Source: Corynebacterium hindlerae
Lineage (GTDB): Bacteria > Actinomycetota > Actinomycetes > Mycobacteriales > Mycobacteriaceae
DNA length: 64,000 bases
Direction of reading: 5' to 3'
Assembly (NCBI RefSeq): GCF_014117265.1
Contig: NZ_CP059833.1
Coordinates: forward strand, 868,001-932,000
The notes under the pieces were generated by a model, which saw only the letters and a list, made by a program, of their open reading frames with translations, did not search any database and was not told the DNA's origin. Shown piece after piece: positions 18,013 to 26,855 of this stretch. Position 1 is the first letter of the stretch; every line of letters begins with the position of its first letter. The position numbers and the translations under genes were made by a program.

Positions 18013-18909
18013 CTACTTCCGGCGCTTTGCCTTAGCGCACGCCACCGCAATCTCGCTGCGAAGCTTTAAACCTAGCCACAGTAGCGCCCGCACCGGAGCT
18101 TGCACTGCTCCCTGATGGCGGTCTGCTTGAAACTTATACGCACTCCGGTGGTGCGCCGGAAGCATGAGCTCCGGGCGGGTGCCCGCCACATGCCCCTTGC
18201 TGTGCTGGATCCGGGAGGTTGGGCAGAACACATTGCGCCATCCCGCCTTGCCCAGGCGGTCGCCCAGATCAACATCTTCCATATACATGAAGTAGCCCTC
18301 GTCAAAGCCACCGATCTGTTCAAAGGCATCCCAGCGCACCAAAAGGCAGGATCCAGACAGCCACCCGGCGTCACGCTCACGGGACATGTCTTTATCGTCA
18401 CGGTAAGCCTGAGACCAGGGGTTGTTCGGCCAGACGGCGGAGAACAAGGCATGTCCGATGCCATTGGACAGTGTTGGCACAGCGCGGGCAGATGGGTACG
18501 CGGAGCCGTCCGCTTCCCGGATGTATGGCCCCACTGCCCCGGCGCGCGGATTACGACGAGCGCAGTCCAGCATCTGATCAATCGCCCCAGCATCAAACAC
18601 CACGTCGGGGTTGGAGATCACGAAGAACTCGGAGTTGATCTCGCCCTTTTCCCGCCGCTCGCGGAGGGACTTGGCGGCGATATTAATGGCGGTTCCGTAG
18701 CCGACATTGCCGCCAGTGGGAAGGAACTCGGCATAGTCATAGGTGCGCGCCGCGCGTTCCGGAGCACCGTCAGTGGAACCGTTGTCTGCCATGATCACCA
18801 CGCCAGGCAGTTTCGTTGCGCCAGGCACAGAATCCAGGAAATCGGTCAGGTACTTTCCCGGAGAGTACGTCACGGTAATGATTGCAATTGGGGCATCCAC
18901 AGTTGTCAC
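18013..18909 (-). CDS. wbbL: Rhamnosyltransferase WbbL
   Basis: 298 residues, GT2 family. It adds rhamnose from dTDP-rhamnose to GlcNAc-PP-decaprenol, forming the linker between peptidoglycan and arabinogalactan. N-terminal nucleotide-binding strand APIAIITVTYSPGKYL, DxN motif VIMADNGSTDGAPERA, acceptor-side motif MYMEDVDLGDRLGKAGW with catalytic acids. The start at 18909 overlaps the rmlD stop by 4 bases (GTGA), consistent with coupled synthesis of donor sugar and transferase. Confidence 0.93.
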   Translation of the reverse strand: MTTVDAPIAIITVTYSPGKYLTDFLDSVPGATKLPGVVIMADNGSTDGAPERAARTYDYAEFLPTGGNVGYGTAINIAAKSLRERREKGEINSEFFVISNPDVVFDAGAIDQMLDCARRNPRAGAVGPYIREADGSAYPSARAVPTLSNGIGHALFSAVWPNNPWSQAYRDDKDMSRERDAGWLSGSCLLVRWDAFEQIGGFDEGYFMYMEDVDLGDRLGKAGWRNVFCPTSRIQHSKGHVAGTRPELMLPAHHRSAYKFQADRHQGAVQAPVRALLWLGLKLRSEIAVACAKAKRRK

Positions 18910-19769
18910 AGCTTAGTGGACACGGCGGCACGGACTGCTGTGCGCCACTCCGGAAACGCAGGTAAATCCGCATCGTGCCAGGTGGAAGTATCGAGGACGG
19001 ACCATTCCGGGCGGGCCGCGGGTCGGGGAAATTCCGCTGTCGTGCATGGCTGGACGCGTTCTGGGTCGGCGCCACAGGCCTCAAACGTTTCCCTGGCTAC
19101 CTCGAACCAGGTGGTCGGGCTATCGCTCGCTCCGTGAAAGGTGCCACTGAGCCGTCGATAAGCAAGTGCCCACAGCCCGGTGGCGAGGTCGCGGGCGCAC
19201 GTCGGGTTTCCCCACTGGTCGTTAACCACCTTGGGGTTAACGCCTTCCCGAGCGAGGCGCAGCATCGTGGAGACGAAGTCGGGGTGGGGTTGCAGATCCC
19301 CGGTAAAAAGCCAGGCAGTGCGCACGATGGCGGCATCGGGGTGAGCGTCGAGCACGGCACGTTCACCGGCGAGCTTGCTGGCACCGTAGACGGTATTGGG
19401 GTGCTTAGGGTCGTCGATCTGCAGCGGGCGACGTGGGACGCCGGCGCCGAACACATAGTCGGTACTGATGTGCACGAAGTGCGCCCCCACCTCGCGGGCT
19501 GCGGCGGCAAGCAGCTCCGGGGCCCTCGCGTTCACTGCGTAGGCGACTTCTTCGTCTGTTTCTGCGGCGTCGACGGCGGTGTAGGAGCTGGTGTTGATCA
19601 CCACGTCGGCCCCCGCAAACCGGGTGGTCAGCGATGTGAGATCTGACTCAGTGAGAGTGGCCAGGTCATAGTCGGCACGGGAAAGTCCCAGCACATGTGC
19701 CCCGGTGGGCGCGAGGTGTGTCATTGCACTGCCGAGTTGGCCCCCGCTTCCCACTACCACTGCTCTCAT
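18906..19769 (-). CDS. rmlD: dTDP-4-dehydrorhamnose reductase
   Basis: 287 residues. Last step of dTDP-L-rhamnose synthesis. The Rossmann motif is GSGGQLG at residues ~8-14; the SDR catalytic triad region is HISTDYVFGAG and the YxxxK box is VYGASKLAGE. TAWLFTGD and NDQWGNPT are typical RmlD stretches. First gene of rmlD-wbbL-rmlA2; it is divergent from the LCP gene with about 70 bases between, which must hold both promoters. Confidence 0.95.
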   Translation of the reverse strand: MRAVVVGSGGQLGSAMTHLAPTGAHVLGLSRADYDLATLTESDLTSLTTRFAGADVVINTSSYTAVDAAETDEEVAYAVNARAPELLAAAAREVGAHFVHISTDYVFGAGVPRRPLQIDDPKHPNTVYGASKLAGERAVLDAHPDAAIVRTAWLFTGDLQPHPDFVSTMLRLAREGVNPKVVNDQWGNPTCARDLATGLWALAYRRLSGTFHGASDSPTTWFEVARETFEACGADPERVQPCTTAEFPRPAARPEWSVLDTSTWHDADLPAFPEWRTAVRAAVSTKL

Positions 19770-19838
19770 TGCCCTAAACTCCTTTGACGACTATTCTTTC
19801 CTCTCTAAATTACTCATCAACGTCCAGTGGAGCCTCGC

Positions 19839-21389
19839 GTGACTCATTCCCCCCGCCACAGCCGCGATATTCAGGCCGCGCCAATCGCCAAACCACAGCT
19901 GGCGCAGTCCGGTTCGACGCCTGTGAAGGTCTTGCTGGCGCTGCTCTCAGCCGCGGTGCTGATTGTTTCCGGTACGGGGTATTCACTGGTTGGCTCACTG
20001 GGGCGCGATGTTGCCTCCGCCGGCGGGCTCAGCCTCGGCAATGGCGGCAAAGGTATTAAGGAAGCCAAGGACGGCGCGACGGACATCCTGCTGGTCGGCT
20101 CCGACTCCCGTACCGACGCCCAGGGCAACGCCCTTTCTCCTGATGAGATCGCCATGCTGCGCGCCGGCGATGAGGAAAACGACAACACCGACACCATCAT
20201 GGTGATCCGCGTACCTAACGACGGCTCCTCCGCCACCGCCATCTCCATCCCCCGCGATACCTACATCCACGACTCTCAGCTGGGCAACACCAAAATCAAC
20301 GGCGTCTACCGCGGTTACAAATCCGCCAAGTATTCCGAGCTGACCAGCGCCGGCGTGAGCGACGAGAAGAAGCTGGAGGAGGAGTCGAAGGACGCCGGAC
20401 GCAAGGGGCTTATCGACGCCGTGGCCAAGCTCTCCGGAATCACCGTCGATCACTACGCCGAAATTGGCTTGCTGGGCTTCGTGCTGTTTACCGACGCCGT
20501 CGGCGGAGTTCAGGTGTGTCTGAATGAAGATACCCAGGACGAGTTCTCCGGCGCGAACTTCACCAAGGGTGTGCAGACGCTCCAGGGCCCTGACGCGCTG
20601 TCTTTCGTCCGGCAGCGCCACGGACTGCCCCGTGGCGACCTCGACCGCATCGTGCGCCAGCAAGCCTTCATGGCGTCCTTGGTCAACCAGGCCCTGACCA
20701 CCGGAACGCTGACCAACCCGGCTAAGCTCGCCAGCTTGTCCGCTGCGGTTCGTCGCTCCGTGGTGATCGACGAAGACTGGGATGTCATGAGCTTTGCTAC
20801 CCAGCTGCAGAACCTCGCCGGAGGCCGCGTGCGGTTCGAAACCATCCCGGTGACCTCCATCGATGGCGTGGGCGACTACGGCGAGTCTGTGGTCACCATT
20901 GATACCGCCCAGGTGCACAATTTCTTCGACGAACTGCTCGGAAATGGCACCACCAGCACGGAGACGTCAACGGCTGCTTCCAAGTCCAGCTCGCTTCATA
21001 TCCTCAACGCCACCACTCAGGCAGGCCTCGCCTCCCAGGTAGCAGGGGCGATGAAGAATGCCGGATACAACATTGCCGAGGTCGGCAACGCTCCGACGGG
21101 CATGTACAACAACACCCAGGTCGTGGCTGCGGATCCTGAGTCCCCCGAGGCGGCCTCCTTGGCCAAAGAACTAGGTGGCGTGCCGGTCACGGCTTCTACG
21201 TCGCTCGATGCGTCGTCACTGGTCGTCGTTATTGGCGCGGACTACACCGGTCCGAAATCCGACGAACCGTTGGAGACCGAAACCTCGACCTCCCAAACCG
21301 TCGGTCAACCAGGCACAGATTTCGGGTCCGACGTAGAAGTGGCGCCGTCAATCGACGCAGGTGGCAACGGCCCACGCTGCGTGAACTAA
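19839..21389 (+). CDS. LytR-CpsA-Psr (LCP) family cell-wall ligase
   Basis: 516 residues from GTG 19839 with GGAG 6 bases upstream; an in-frame GTG at 19827 is less likely. A single membrane segment (VLLALLSAAVLIVSGTGYSLVG) is followed by the LCP domain (~residues 75-300): ILLVGSDSRTDAQG, ISIPRDTYI with pyrophosphate-binding Arg, and RQRHGLPRGDLDRIVRQQ with catalytic arginines. A LytR_C domain follows (~370-460). LCP proteins attach arabinogalactan to peptidoglycan, matching its place beside the rhamnose linker genes. Confidence 0.93.
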   Translation: MTHSPRHSRDIQAAPIAKPQLAQSGSTPVKVLLALLSAAVLIVSGTGYSLVGSLGRDVASAGGLSLGNGGKGIKEAKDGATDILLVGSDSRTDAQGNALSPDEIAMLRAGDEENDNTDTIMVIRVPNDGSSATAISIPRDTYIHDSQLGNTKINGVYRGYKSAKYSELTSAGVSDEKKLEEESKDAGRKGLIDAVAKLSGITVDHYAEIGLLGFVLFTDAVGGVQVCLNEDTQDEFSGANFTKGVQTLQGPDALSFVRQRHGLPRGDLDRIVRQQAFMASLVNQALTTGTLTNPAKLASLSAAVRRSVVIDEDWDVMSFATQLQNLAGGRVRFETIPVTSIDGVGDYGESVVTIDTAQVHNFFDELLGNGTTSTETSTAASKSSSLHILNATTQAGLASQVAGAMKNAGYNIAEVGNAPTGMYNNTQVVAADPESPEAASLAKELGGVPVTASTSLDASSLVVVIGADYTGPKSDEPLETETSTSQTVGQPGTDFGSDVEVAPSIDAGGNGPRCVN

Positions 21390-21434
21390 GACTTCAGGCG
21401 ACGGTCCTGAGGAAAACTCTCTACGCTGGGAGCC

Positions 21435-22091
21435 ATGCAACTCCTCCGCACCATCTTGGACGCAGACCCCGCTGCCCCTCGCCTGACGTTTTATAACGAA
21501 TCCACGGGTTCCCGCCTCGATTTCTCCGCCGTCACCTTGGATAACTGGGCTGCGAAGGTCGGCAACATGTTGTTGGAGGAGTTCGATCTGGAACCTGGGG
21601 CAAGTATCGCCATCGATCTGCCGCCCTGCTGGCAGGCTGCGGTCATTTCGCTCGGCGCATTGGCGGCGGGCGTGACCGTTCATTTCACCGACGCCCCCGC
21701 AGATGTCTTGTTTTGTGGCCTCGACCGAGAAAACTTCACGGACTACTCCGACGTCGCGGTTGTCACCGATGATCCTTTCGGCCGTGGTGTTGCGGAGATC
21801 GGCGCGGCGCTTCCTGACGGAACTGTCGACTTCGGCCCAACGGTTCGTTTCTACGGAGATCAGTTTTTCCCAGACACCCCCGCCCTCGCCGACTGTCTTC
21901 CCGAACACGCCCCGACTTTTTCTGCTGGGGAAAGGGTCCTGTCCACTGGTTGGGAGGACTGGGATAGCTTCGTCGCTGCCGCACTGGCTCCCCTGGCACA
22001 CGGGGGTAGCGCTGTGATTGTTACCGGCCCTGTGTCCACTGAACGGTTAGAGAAAATTGCCACGACAGAGCGTGTAACCAAGCGCGGATAA
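21435..22091 (+). CDS. TIGR03089 family protein
   Basis: 218 residues. Resembles the N-terminal part of AMP-forming acyl-CoA ligases (LTFYNESTGSRLDFSAVTLDNWAAKVGNML) but is far too short and lacks the AMP-binding P-loop. This matches the TIGR03089 family (Rv3268), found next to LCP and rmlD genes in actinobacteria; function unknown. The start MQLLRTILDADPAAPRL lies 45 bases after the LCP stop, so they may be co-transcribed. The 133 bases after it hold the importer promoter (GTGATACT-like -10). Confidence 0.78.
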   Translation: MQLLRTILDADPAAPRLTFYNESTGSRLDFSAVTLDNWAAKVGNMLLEEFDLEPGASIAIDLPPCWQAAVISLGALAAGVTVHFTDAPADVLFCGLDRENFTDYSDVAVVTDDPFGRGVAEIGAALPDGTVDFGPTVRFYGDQFFPDTPALADCLPEHAPTFSAGERVLSTGWEDWDSFVAAALAPLAHGGSAVIVTGPVSTERLEKIATTERVTKRG

Positions 22092-22224
22092 CACGTGCGC
22101 GCACTCCCACTTTCGTGGTAGCCGTTTCGAAGAAAGCACAATATTTTGCTGTAAAACATGTGGGAAACACTCCACTTAAGGCTACATTTGATTGTGATAC
22201 TCCACCGAGAAAGGTTATAACCGC

Positions 22225-23478
22225 ATGAATATCACTCGTCGCACCGCCGCGGTGCTTGCTGTTGCTGGTATCACTTCGGCACTGGTGACCGGCTGTTCTT
22301 CCGCTGATGACAAGGCCGGCTCCAACTCTGAGTCCAACACCGCTCGTGGCCCTATCACCTTCGCAATGGGCAAGAATGATACTGACAAGATCAAGCCTGT
22401 GATCGAAAAGTGGAATGCCGAGCACCCTGACGAAAAGGTTGAGCTGAAAGAGCTGGCTGGTGAAGCCGACGCACAGCGCGATACCTTGGTGCAGTCTCTG
22501 CAGGCAGGTAACTCTGACTACGACGTCATGGCTCTGGACGTCATCTGGACCGCAGACTTCGCAGCAAACCAGTGGCTCGCTCCACTGGAGGGCGACCTGA
22601 AGGTTGACACCTCTAAGCTGCTCGAGTCCACCGTCGAGTCCGCTACCTACAATAAGAAGCTGTACGCGGTGCCACAGAACACCAACGGCCAGTTGCTCTT
22701 CCGTAACACCGAACTCGCCCCAGAAGCACCAAAGACCTTCGACGATCTGAAGAAGGCCTGCGAACAGGTCAAGGAGCAGGACTGTCTGACCCTGCAGCTC
22801 AAGCAGTACGAAGGACTAACTGTGAACACCGTTGGCTTCATGGAAGGCTGGGGCGGCAAGGTCCTCAAGGACGACGGCAAGACCCCAGCAGTAGATTCCG
22901 CTGAGTCCAAGGCCGGTCTGCAGGCGCTTGTCGACGCCTACGCCGACGGCACCATCTCCAAGGCTTCCATCTCCGCCACCGAGGAAGAGACGAACCTGGC
23001 CTTCACCGAAGGCAAGACCGCGTTCGCTATCAACTGGCCTTACATGTTCTCCAACTCCCAGGAGTCTGAGGTGAACGGCAAGTTTGAGGTCCAGCCACTC
23101 GTCGGCAAGGACGGCGTGGGCGTATCCACCCTCGGCGGCTACAACAACGGCATCAACATCAACTCCAAGCACAAGGCAACCGCCCGTGACTTCATCGAGT
23201 TCGTGATCAACGAGGAAAACCAGAAGTCCTTCGCGGACAACTCCTTCCCACCAGTGCTGGCCTCCATCTACGATGACGCTGCCCTGGTAGAAAAGTACCC
23301 GTACCTGCCAGCACTGAAGCAGTCTCTGGAAAACGCATCTCCACGTCCGGTATCCCCGTTCTACCCTGCTATTTCCAAGGCCATCCAGGACAACTCCTAC
23401 GCTGCACTGACGGCAGGTAAGAGCGTCGACGATGCTACCAAGGACATGAAGGCCGCTATCGAGAACGCCGCTAAGTAA
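22225..23478 (+). CDS. tusE: Sugar ABC transporter substrate-binding lipoprotein (trehalose TusE-like)
   Basis: 417 residues. Lipoprotein signal MNITRRTAAVLAVAGITSALVTGC with lipobox VTGC, then an extracellular solute-binding protein family 1 fold (ITFAMGKND, AGNSDYDVMALDVIWTADFA, EETNLAFTEGKTAFAINWPYMF). Order with two permeases and a small membrane protein resembles the C. glutamicum trehalose importer tusEFG, which recycles trehalose released during mycolate transfer. Substrate is inferred from synteny. GAGAAAGGTTATAACCGC precedes the ATG. Confidence 0.82.
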   Translation: MNITRRTAAVLAVAGITSALVTGCSSADDKAGSNSESNTARGPITFAMGKNDTDKIKPVIEKWNAEHPDEKVELKELAGEADAQRDTLVQSLQAGNSDYDVMALDVIWTADFAANQWLAPLEGDLKVDTSKLLESTVESATYNKKLYAVPQNTNGQLLFRNTELAPEAPKTFDDLKKACEQVKEQDCLTLQLKQYEGLTVNTVGFMEGWGGKVLKDDGKTPAVDSAESKAGLQALVDAYADGTISKASISATEEETNLAFTEGKTAFAINWPYMFSNSQESEVNGKFEVQPLVGKDGVGVSTLGGYNNGININSKHKATARDFIEFVINEENQKSFADNSFPPVLASIYDDAALVEKYPYLPALKQSLENASPRPVSPFYPAISKAIQDNSYAALTAGKSVDDATKDMKAAIENAAK

Positions 23479-23505
23479 CCACTGGATCCTGGAAGGACAA
23501 CTCAT

Positions 23506-24432
23506 ATGAAGCACAAATCAGCGTATGCGCTGATTGCTCCGGCACTCACCGTGCTCGCGGTGGTGATCGGCTACCCGATTCTCCGCGCGATATGGCTTTC
23601 CTTCCAGGCAGACAAGCACCTTGACCCGGACACAGGTGTGTTCGTGCAAGGTGGCTTCGCTGGGCTGCAGCACTACATGTATTGGCTCACCCAGCGATGC
23701 ATGACATCGTCCGGTGAGATTGGCACCTGTCCCCCAGGTGTCATCTCCACCGACTTTTGGCCGGCGGTGCGGATCACACTTTTCTTCGCAGTGGTCACAG
23801 TGTTGCTAGAAACCGTCCTGGGGACGTGGATGGCAATCGTGATGAACCGCGAGTTCAAGGGGCGTGGCCTGCTGCGCGCCGCTGTGCTGATTCCGTGGGC
23901 GATCCCGACCGCGGTGACGGCAAAGCTGTGGCAGTTTATTTTCGCTGATCACGGCATTGCTAATTCGCTGCTGGGCACCTCGGTCGGATGGACTACGGAT
24001 CCGTGGGCGGCGCGGTTCGCCGTCATCATCGCGGATGTGTGGAAGACGACGCCGTTCATGGCGCTGTTGATTCTGGCTGGTCTGCAGATGATCTCAAAGG
24101 ATGTGTACGAGGCAGCCAAGGTGGACGGCGCCAACGCATGGCAGATTTTCACCAAGATCACCCTGCCACTGATTAAACCGGCGCTGATGGTGGCGGTGCT
24201 GTTCCGTACCCTGGACGCCCTGCGCATGTACGACCTGCCAGTGATTTTGATTTCCTCGTCCTCCAACTCCCCTACCGCGACGATCTCGCAGTTGGTTGTG
24301 GAGGATATGCGCCAGGGTCACTTCAACTCGGCGTCGGCACTGTCGACCCTGATCTTCCTGCTCATTTTCTTCGTCGCCTTCGTGATGATCCGATTCCTCG
24401 GCGCTGATGTGTCGACCAAGGAGGGCAAGTAG
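23506..24432 (+). CDS. tusF: Sugar ABC transporter permease (TusF-like)
   Basis: 308 residues with about six membrane segments. The inner-membrane MalF-type subunit has the EAA loop YEAAKVDGANAWQIFTKITLPLIKP near residue 200, which contacts the ATPase. It has a periplasmic insertion after the first segment (residues ~30-85) including two cysteines (QRCMTSSGEIGTCPPG) that may form a disulfide. It starts 27 bases after the binding-protein stop with GGAAGGACAACTCAT; the next gene follows 2 bases after its stop. Confidence 0.88.
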   Translation: MKHKSAYALIAPALTVLAVVIGYPILRAIWLSFQADKHLDPDTGVFVQGGFAGLQHYMYWLTQRCMTSSGEIGTCPPGVISTDFWPAVRITLFFAVVTVLLETVLGTWMAIVMNREFKGRGLLRAAVLIPWAIPTAVTAKLWQFIFADHGIANSLLGTSVGWTTDPWAARFAVIIADVWKTTPFMALLILAGLQMISKDVYEAAKVDGANAWQIFTKITLPLIKPALMVAVLFRTLDALRMYDLPVILISSSSNSPTATISQLVVEDMRQGHFNSASALSTLIFLLIFFVAFVMIRFLGADVSTKEGK

Positions 24433-24434
24433 CC

Positions 24435-25256
24435 GTGAAAACTGCACGTAACTACCTGGAAGTAGTCCTCATTTTGGTGTGGGGATTGGCGCCGTTTTAT
24501 TGGATGGTGGTCACAGCGTTTCGCGATAAGCGCTACACCTTCGACACCACCCCATGGCCAACCCACGTCACGCTGAACAATTTCAAGGAAGCGCTCGCGA
24601 CGGACAAGGGCAATGATTTCCTGGGCGCGATCGGTAATTCCTTGCTTGTCGGCTTTGTTACCACGCTGTTGGCAGTGGCAGTAGGTGTGTTTACTGCATA
24701 TGCATTGGCCCGCCTGGAGTTTAAGGGCAAGGGGTTTGTCACGGGCATTGTGTTGGCGGCGTCTATGTTCCCGGGCATTGCGCTGGTGACTCCGTTGTTC
24801 CAGCTGTTCGGCAACTTGGAGTGGATCGGTACGTATCGCGCGCTGATCATTCCGAATATTTCCTTCGCCCTGCCGCTGACGATCTACACGTTGGTGAGTT
24901 TCTTCCGCCAGCTGCCGTGGGAGTTGGAGGAAGCGGCCCGCGTGGACGGTGCGACGCGCGGCCAGGCTTTCCGTCTGGTGCTGCTGCCTCTTGCAGCGCC
25001 GGCGCTCTTTACGACGGCCATCCTCGCGTTCATCGCCACGTGGAACGAATTCATGATCGCCCAGCAGCTGTCTACCAATGCAACGGAGCCGGTAACGGTG
25101 GCTATTGCCCGTTTCTCGGGCCCGAACTCCTTCGAGTACCCTTATGCCTCAATCATGGCCGCTGGTGCGCTGGTGACCATCCCGCTGGTGATTATGGTGC
25201 TGATTTTCCAGCGCCGTATTGTTGCGGGCCTGACCGCTGGTGGCGTGAAGGCCTAA
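24435..25256 (+). CDS. tusG: Sugar ABC transporter permease (TusG-like)
   Basis: 273 residues with about six membrane segments, MalG type. The EAA loop is LEEAARVDGATRGQAFRLVLLPLAAP (~residues 155-180). GTG start 2 bases after the tusF stop, so the two are translationally linked and should form a heterodimer channel. No ATPase gene is adjacent; importers of this class often share a general MsiK-type ATPase encoded elsewhere. Confidence 0.88.
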   Translation: MKTARNYLEVVLILVWGLAPFYWMVVTAFRDKRYTFDTTPWPTHVTLNNFKEALATDKGNDFLGAIGNSLLVGFVTTLLAVAVGVFTAYALARLEFKGKGFVTGIVLAASMFPGIALVTPLFQLFGNLEWIGTYRALIIPNISFALPLTIYTLVSFFRQLPWELEEAARVDGATRGQAFRLVLLPLAAPALFTTAILAFIATWNEFMIAQQLSTNATEPVTVAIARFSGPNSFEYPYASIMAAGALVTIPLVIMVLIFQRRIVAGLTAGGVKA

Positions 25257-25266
25257 GCTGTACGTC

Positions 25267-25467
25267 ATGAGCGACGACCGAAAGAACGACACCCGCGAGC
25301 AACTGCGCCATCAGGCACTCGTGGGTTTCTTGAGCTTTTTGGCCTTCATGTCAGTGATCCAGGCTGCGATCAACGTGGTGCAGCCCGAACCGCAAATGTG
25401 GCCGGCGGTGCTGGCGCTAGTGTTGGTGATTACTACCGTCGTTGTCTGGCGTCGTGGCCGGAAGTAG
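25267..25467 (+). CDS. Small two-helix membrane protein after the importer
   Basis: 66 residues: charged N-terminus MSDDRKNDTREQLRHQ, two hydrophobic helices (ALVGFLSFLAFMSVIQAAI; MWPAVLALVLVITTVVVW) and a basic tail RRGRK. It starts 10 bases after the second permease stop. A similar small membrane protein accompanies the trehalose importer genes in Corynebacterium. Its last 51 bases overlap the 3' end of the oppositely oriented hypC-like gene. Function unknown. Confidence 0.7.
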   Translation: MSDDRKNDTREQLRHQALVGFLSFLAFMSVIQAAINVVQPEPQMWPAVLALVLVITTVVVWRRGRK

Positions 25468-25683
25468 GTGGTGCTCCTGGATCGCTTCCAGGGAAGCCAG
25501 GGCGTCTTCTTCGGAAAGCACGCTCATGGCAAAGCCATTTTGGATGAGCACATAGTCCCCCACCTGCGCCTCGGGTACATACGCGGTACAGCATTGCCGG
25601 ATCTGCCCCGCAACATCGATGGTGGCGGTAGGCATGAGGCCCAGCTCCAGGTGGGTGATCTTAGCCGGAATACCTAGACACAT
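25417..25683 (-). CDS. HypC/HupF-family hydrogenase chaperone, paralogue 1 (HoxL/HupF-like)
   Basis: 88 residues starting MCLGIPAKITHLELG at ATG 25683. The N-terminal Met-Cys is the family hallmark; after Met removal Cys binds the Fe(CN)2CO unit during active-site assembly. A second family member sits beside hypD at 37101. This copy follows the large-subunit-like gene by only 10 bases, the arrangement of accessory pairs such as HoxL-HoxV in Ralstonia (HupF-HupK elsewhere). That specific role is inferred from context. The 3' end overlaps the small membrane-protein gene by 51 bases, tail to tail. Confidence 0.85.
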   Translation of the reverse strand: MCLGIPAKITHLELGLMPTATIDVAGQIRQCCTAYVPEAQVGDYVLIQNGFAMSVLSEEDALASLEAIQEHHLLPATTPDNDGSNHQH

Positions 25684-25693
25684 AGCTTCTATC

Positions 25694-26827
25694 CTAATCC
25701 TGTTCAGCGACGGTGATGCCCATCGCTCCTTCCGGTGCTTGGGTGATCGGCAGGCACGGGTCGGCTGTGCGGATGGACTGTTCCAGGGGCCGCTCCGCAA
25801 TAAGGGACTCTTGCAACATTTGGGCCAGCCACCATTCGTTTTGTGCAGTGGGAGTGAGGATTTGGCACTCGGTCACCCGTCCTTGCTCATCTGCCTCGTA
25901 GCGGTGAACCAGCAAGCCGCGGGGCCCTTCGGCCAGGCCTACCCCAACACCTGCGCGCAGCCTGCCTTCTGCGCGGATGTCACCGGCGCACGTGGCAGGG
26001 TGAACCACGATCTGCTCAATCTCGTGAACGACGCGCAGCAGCATCGCTTTGAGAGCACTGTGCGTGCCGAGCCCCTGACCAAGTACATGCGCCTGGGCCA
26101 CCGGCCCCACTCGGTAACGCCGACCGGCAAGCTCGGGCCGGGGCGCTGGCTGACCAGGATTGGTCTCTACCACAGCAGCGGCGAATTCCGTGGCGGTAAA
26201 TCGCTGTCCTTCGCTGGTGACGACGGTGTTGCCGAGGGCCGCGAGATTCTCCCCGGATATCAGTGCCAGACTGATACCCGTGAAGGTGTCCTCCCAGTCG
26301 GGGTCTTCGGGAAGGGTGCCTATGGCGTCGATAAGCGCGGGCAGCGTGGCGCGCGTTTCTGCACAGAGCTGCGTGTCGGCGGGGGCGCGCACTCCTCCTG
26401 GCACGGCAACATCGGGGAAATGCCCGGCGCACCCCGCTGCGGACATCGCGAGTTTGCCGGCCTTCTTCAGCGACACCGCGAGGTCCCGGTGCGTAGCGAA
26501 CAGCTTCGGCGCAACGGCATCCAGAATGGAGCCACAATTAAGCAGGTCACGGACGAGCCGGGCGGTCTCTGGCACGTCGGCACCGTACAACGCATCGAGC
26601 GCGCGAACACCAGCGAGGTGGTGCGTCACCGGGCAAATGCCGCACAGGCGCTTCACGACGTCCGGAACGGTGTCAACCGGTTTGCCCACTAGCATCGGGT
26701 CCAATCGTGGCAGGCCAGAGAGGTCAAACCGCGCGTCAACGATGGCCCCTGAGTCGTCCTTTTGGTAGACCACGCGAGCTTCGAAAGGATCGACAAAGTG
26801 GTCGAGCTGCAATGTCGTTGTGCTCAA
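25694..26827 (-). CDS. [NiFe]-hydrogenase large-subunit-like protein, HupK/HoxV-type scaffold candidate
   Basis: 377 residues from TTG 26827 with TAGGAGTG 7 bases upstream; upstream in-frame codons run into hypA. The N-terminal motif RLCGICPVTHH (Cys62, Cys65) equals the L1 nickel site of large subunits. The C-terminal motif is degenerate: ADPCLPITQAPEGAMG keeps DPC (Cys358) but lacks the second Cys and the cleaved tail. At 377 residues it is much shorter than the catalytic subunit (583). It is therefore unlikely to be a working catalytic subunit; the adjacent HypC paralogue suggests a cofactor-assembly scaffold. Alternative: a decayed group 3-like large subunit. Confidence 0.72.
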   Translation of the reverse strand: MSTTTLQLDHFVDPFEARVVYQKDDSGAIVDARFDLSGLPRLDPMLVGKPVDTVPDVVKRLCGICPVTHHLAGVRALDALYGADVPETARLVRDLLNCGSILDAVAPKLFATHRDLAVSLKKAGKLAMSAAGCAGHFPDVAVPGGVRAPADTQLCAETRATLPALIDAIGTLPEDPDWEDTFTGISLALISGENLAALGNTVVTSEGQRFTATEFAAAVVETNPGQPAPRPELAGRRYRVGPVAQAHVLGQGLGTHSALKAMLLRVVHEIEQIVVHPATCAGDIRAEGRLRAGVGVGLAEGPRGLLVHRYEADEQGRVTECQILTPTAQNEWWLAQMLQESLIAERPLEQSIRTADPCLPITQAPEGAMGITVAEQD

Positions 26828-26855
26828 GAGCTCACTCCTAGCAATAATGGAACTT

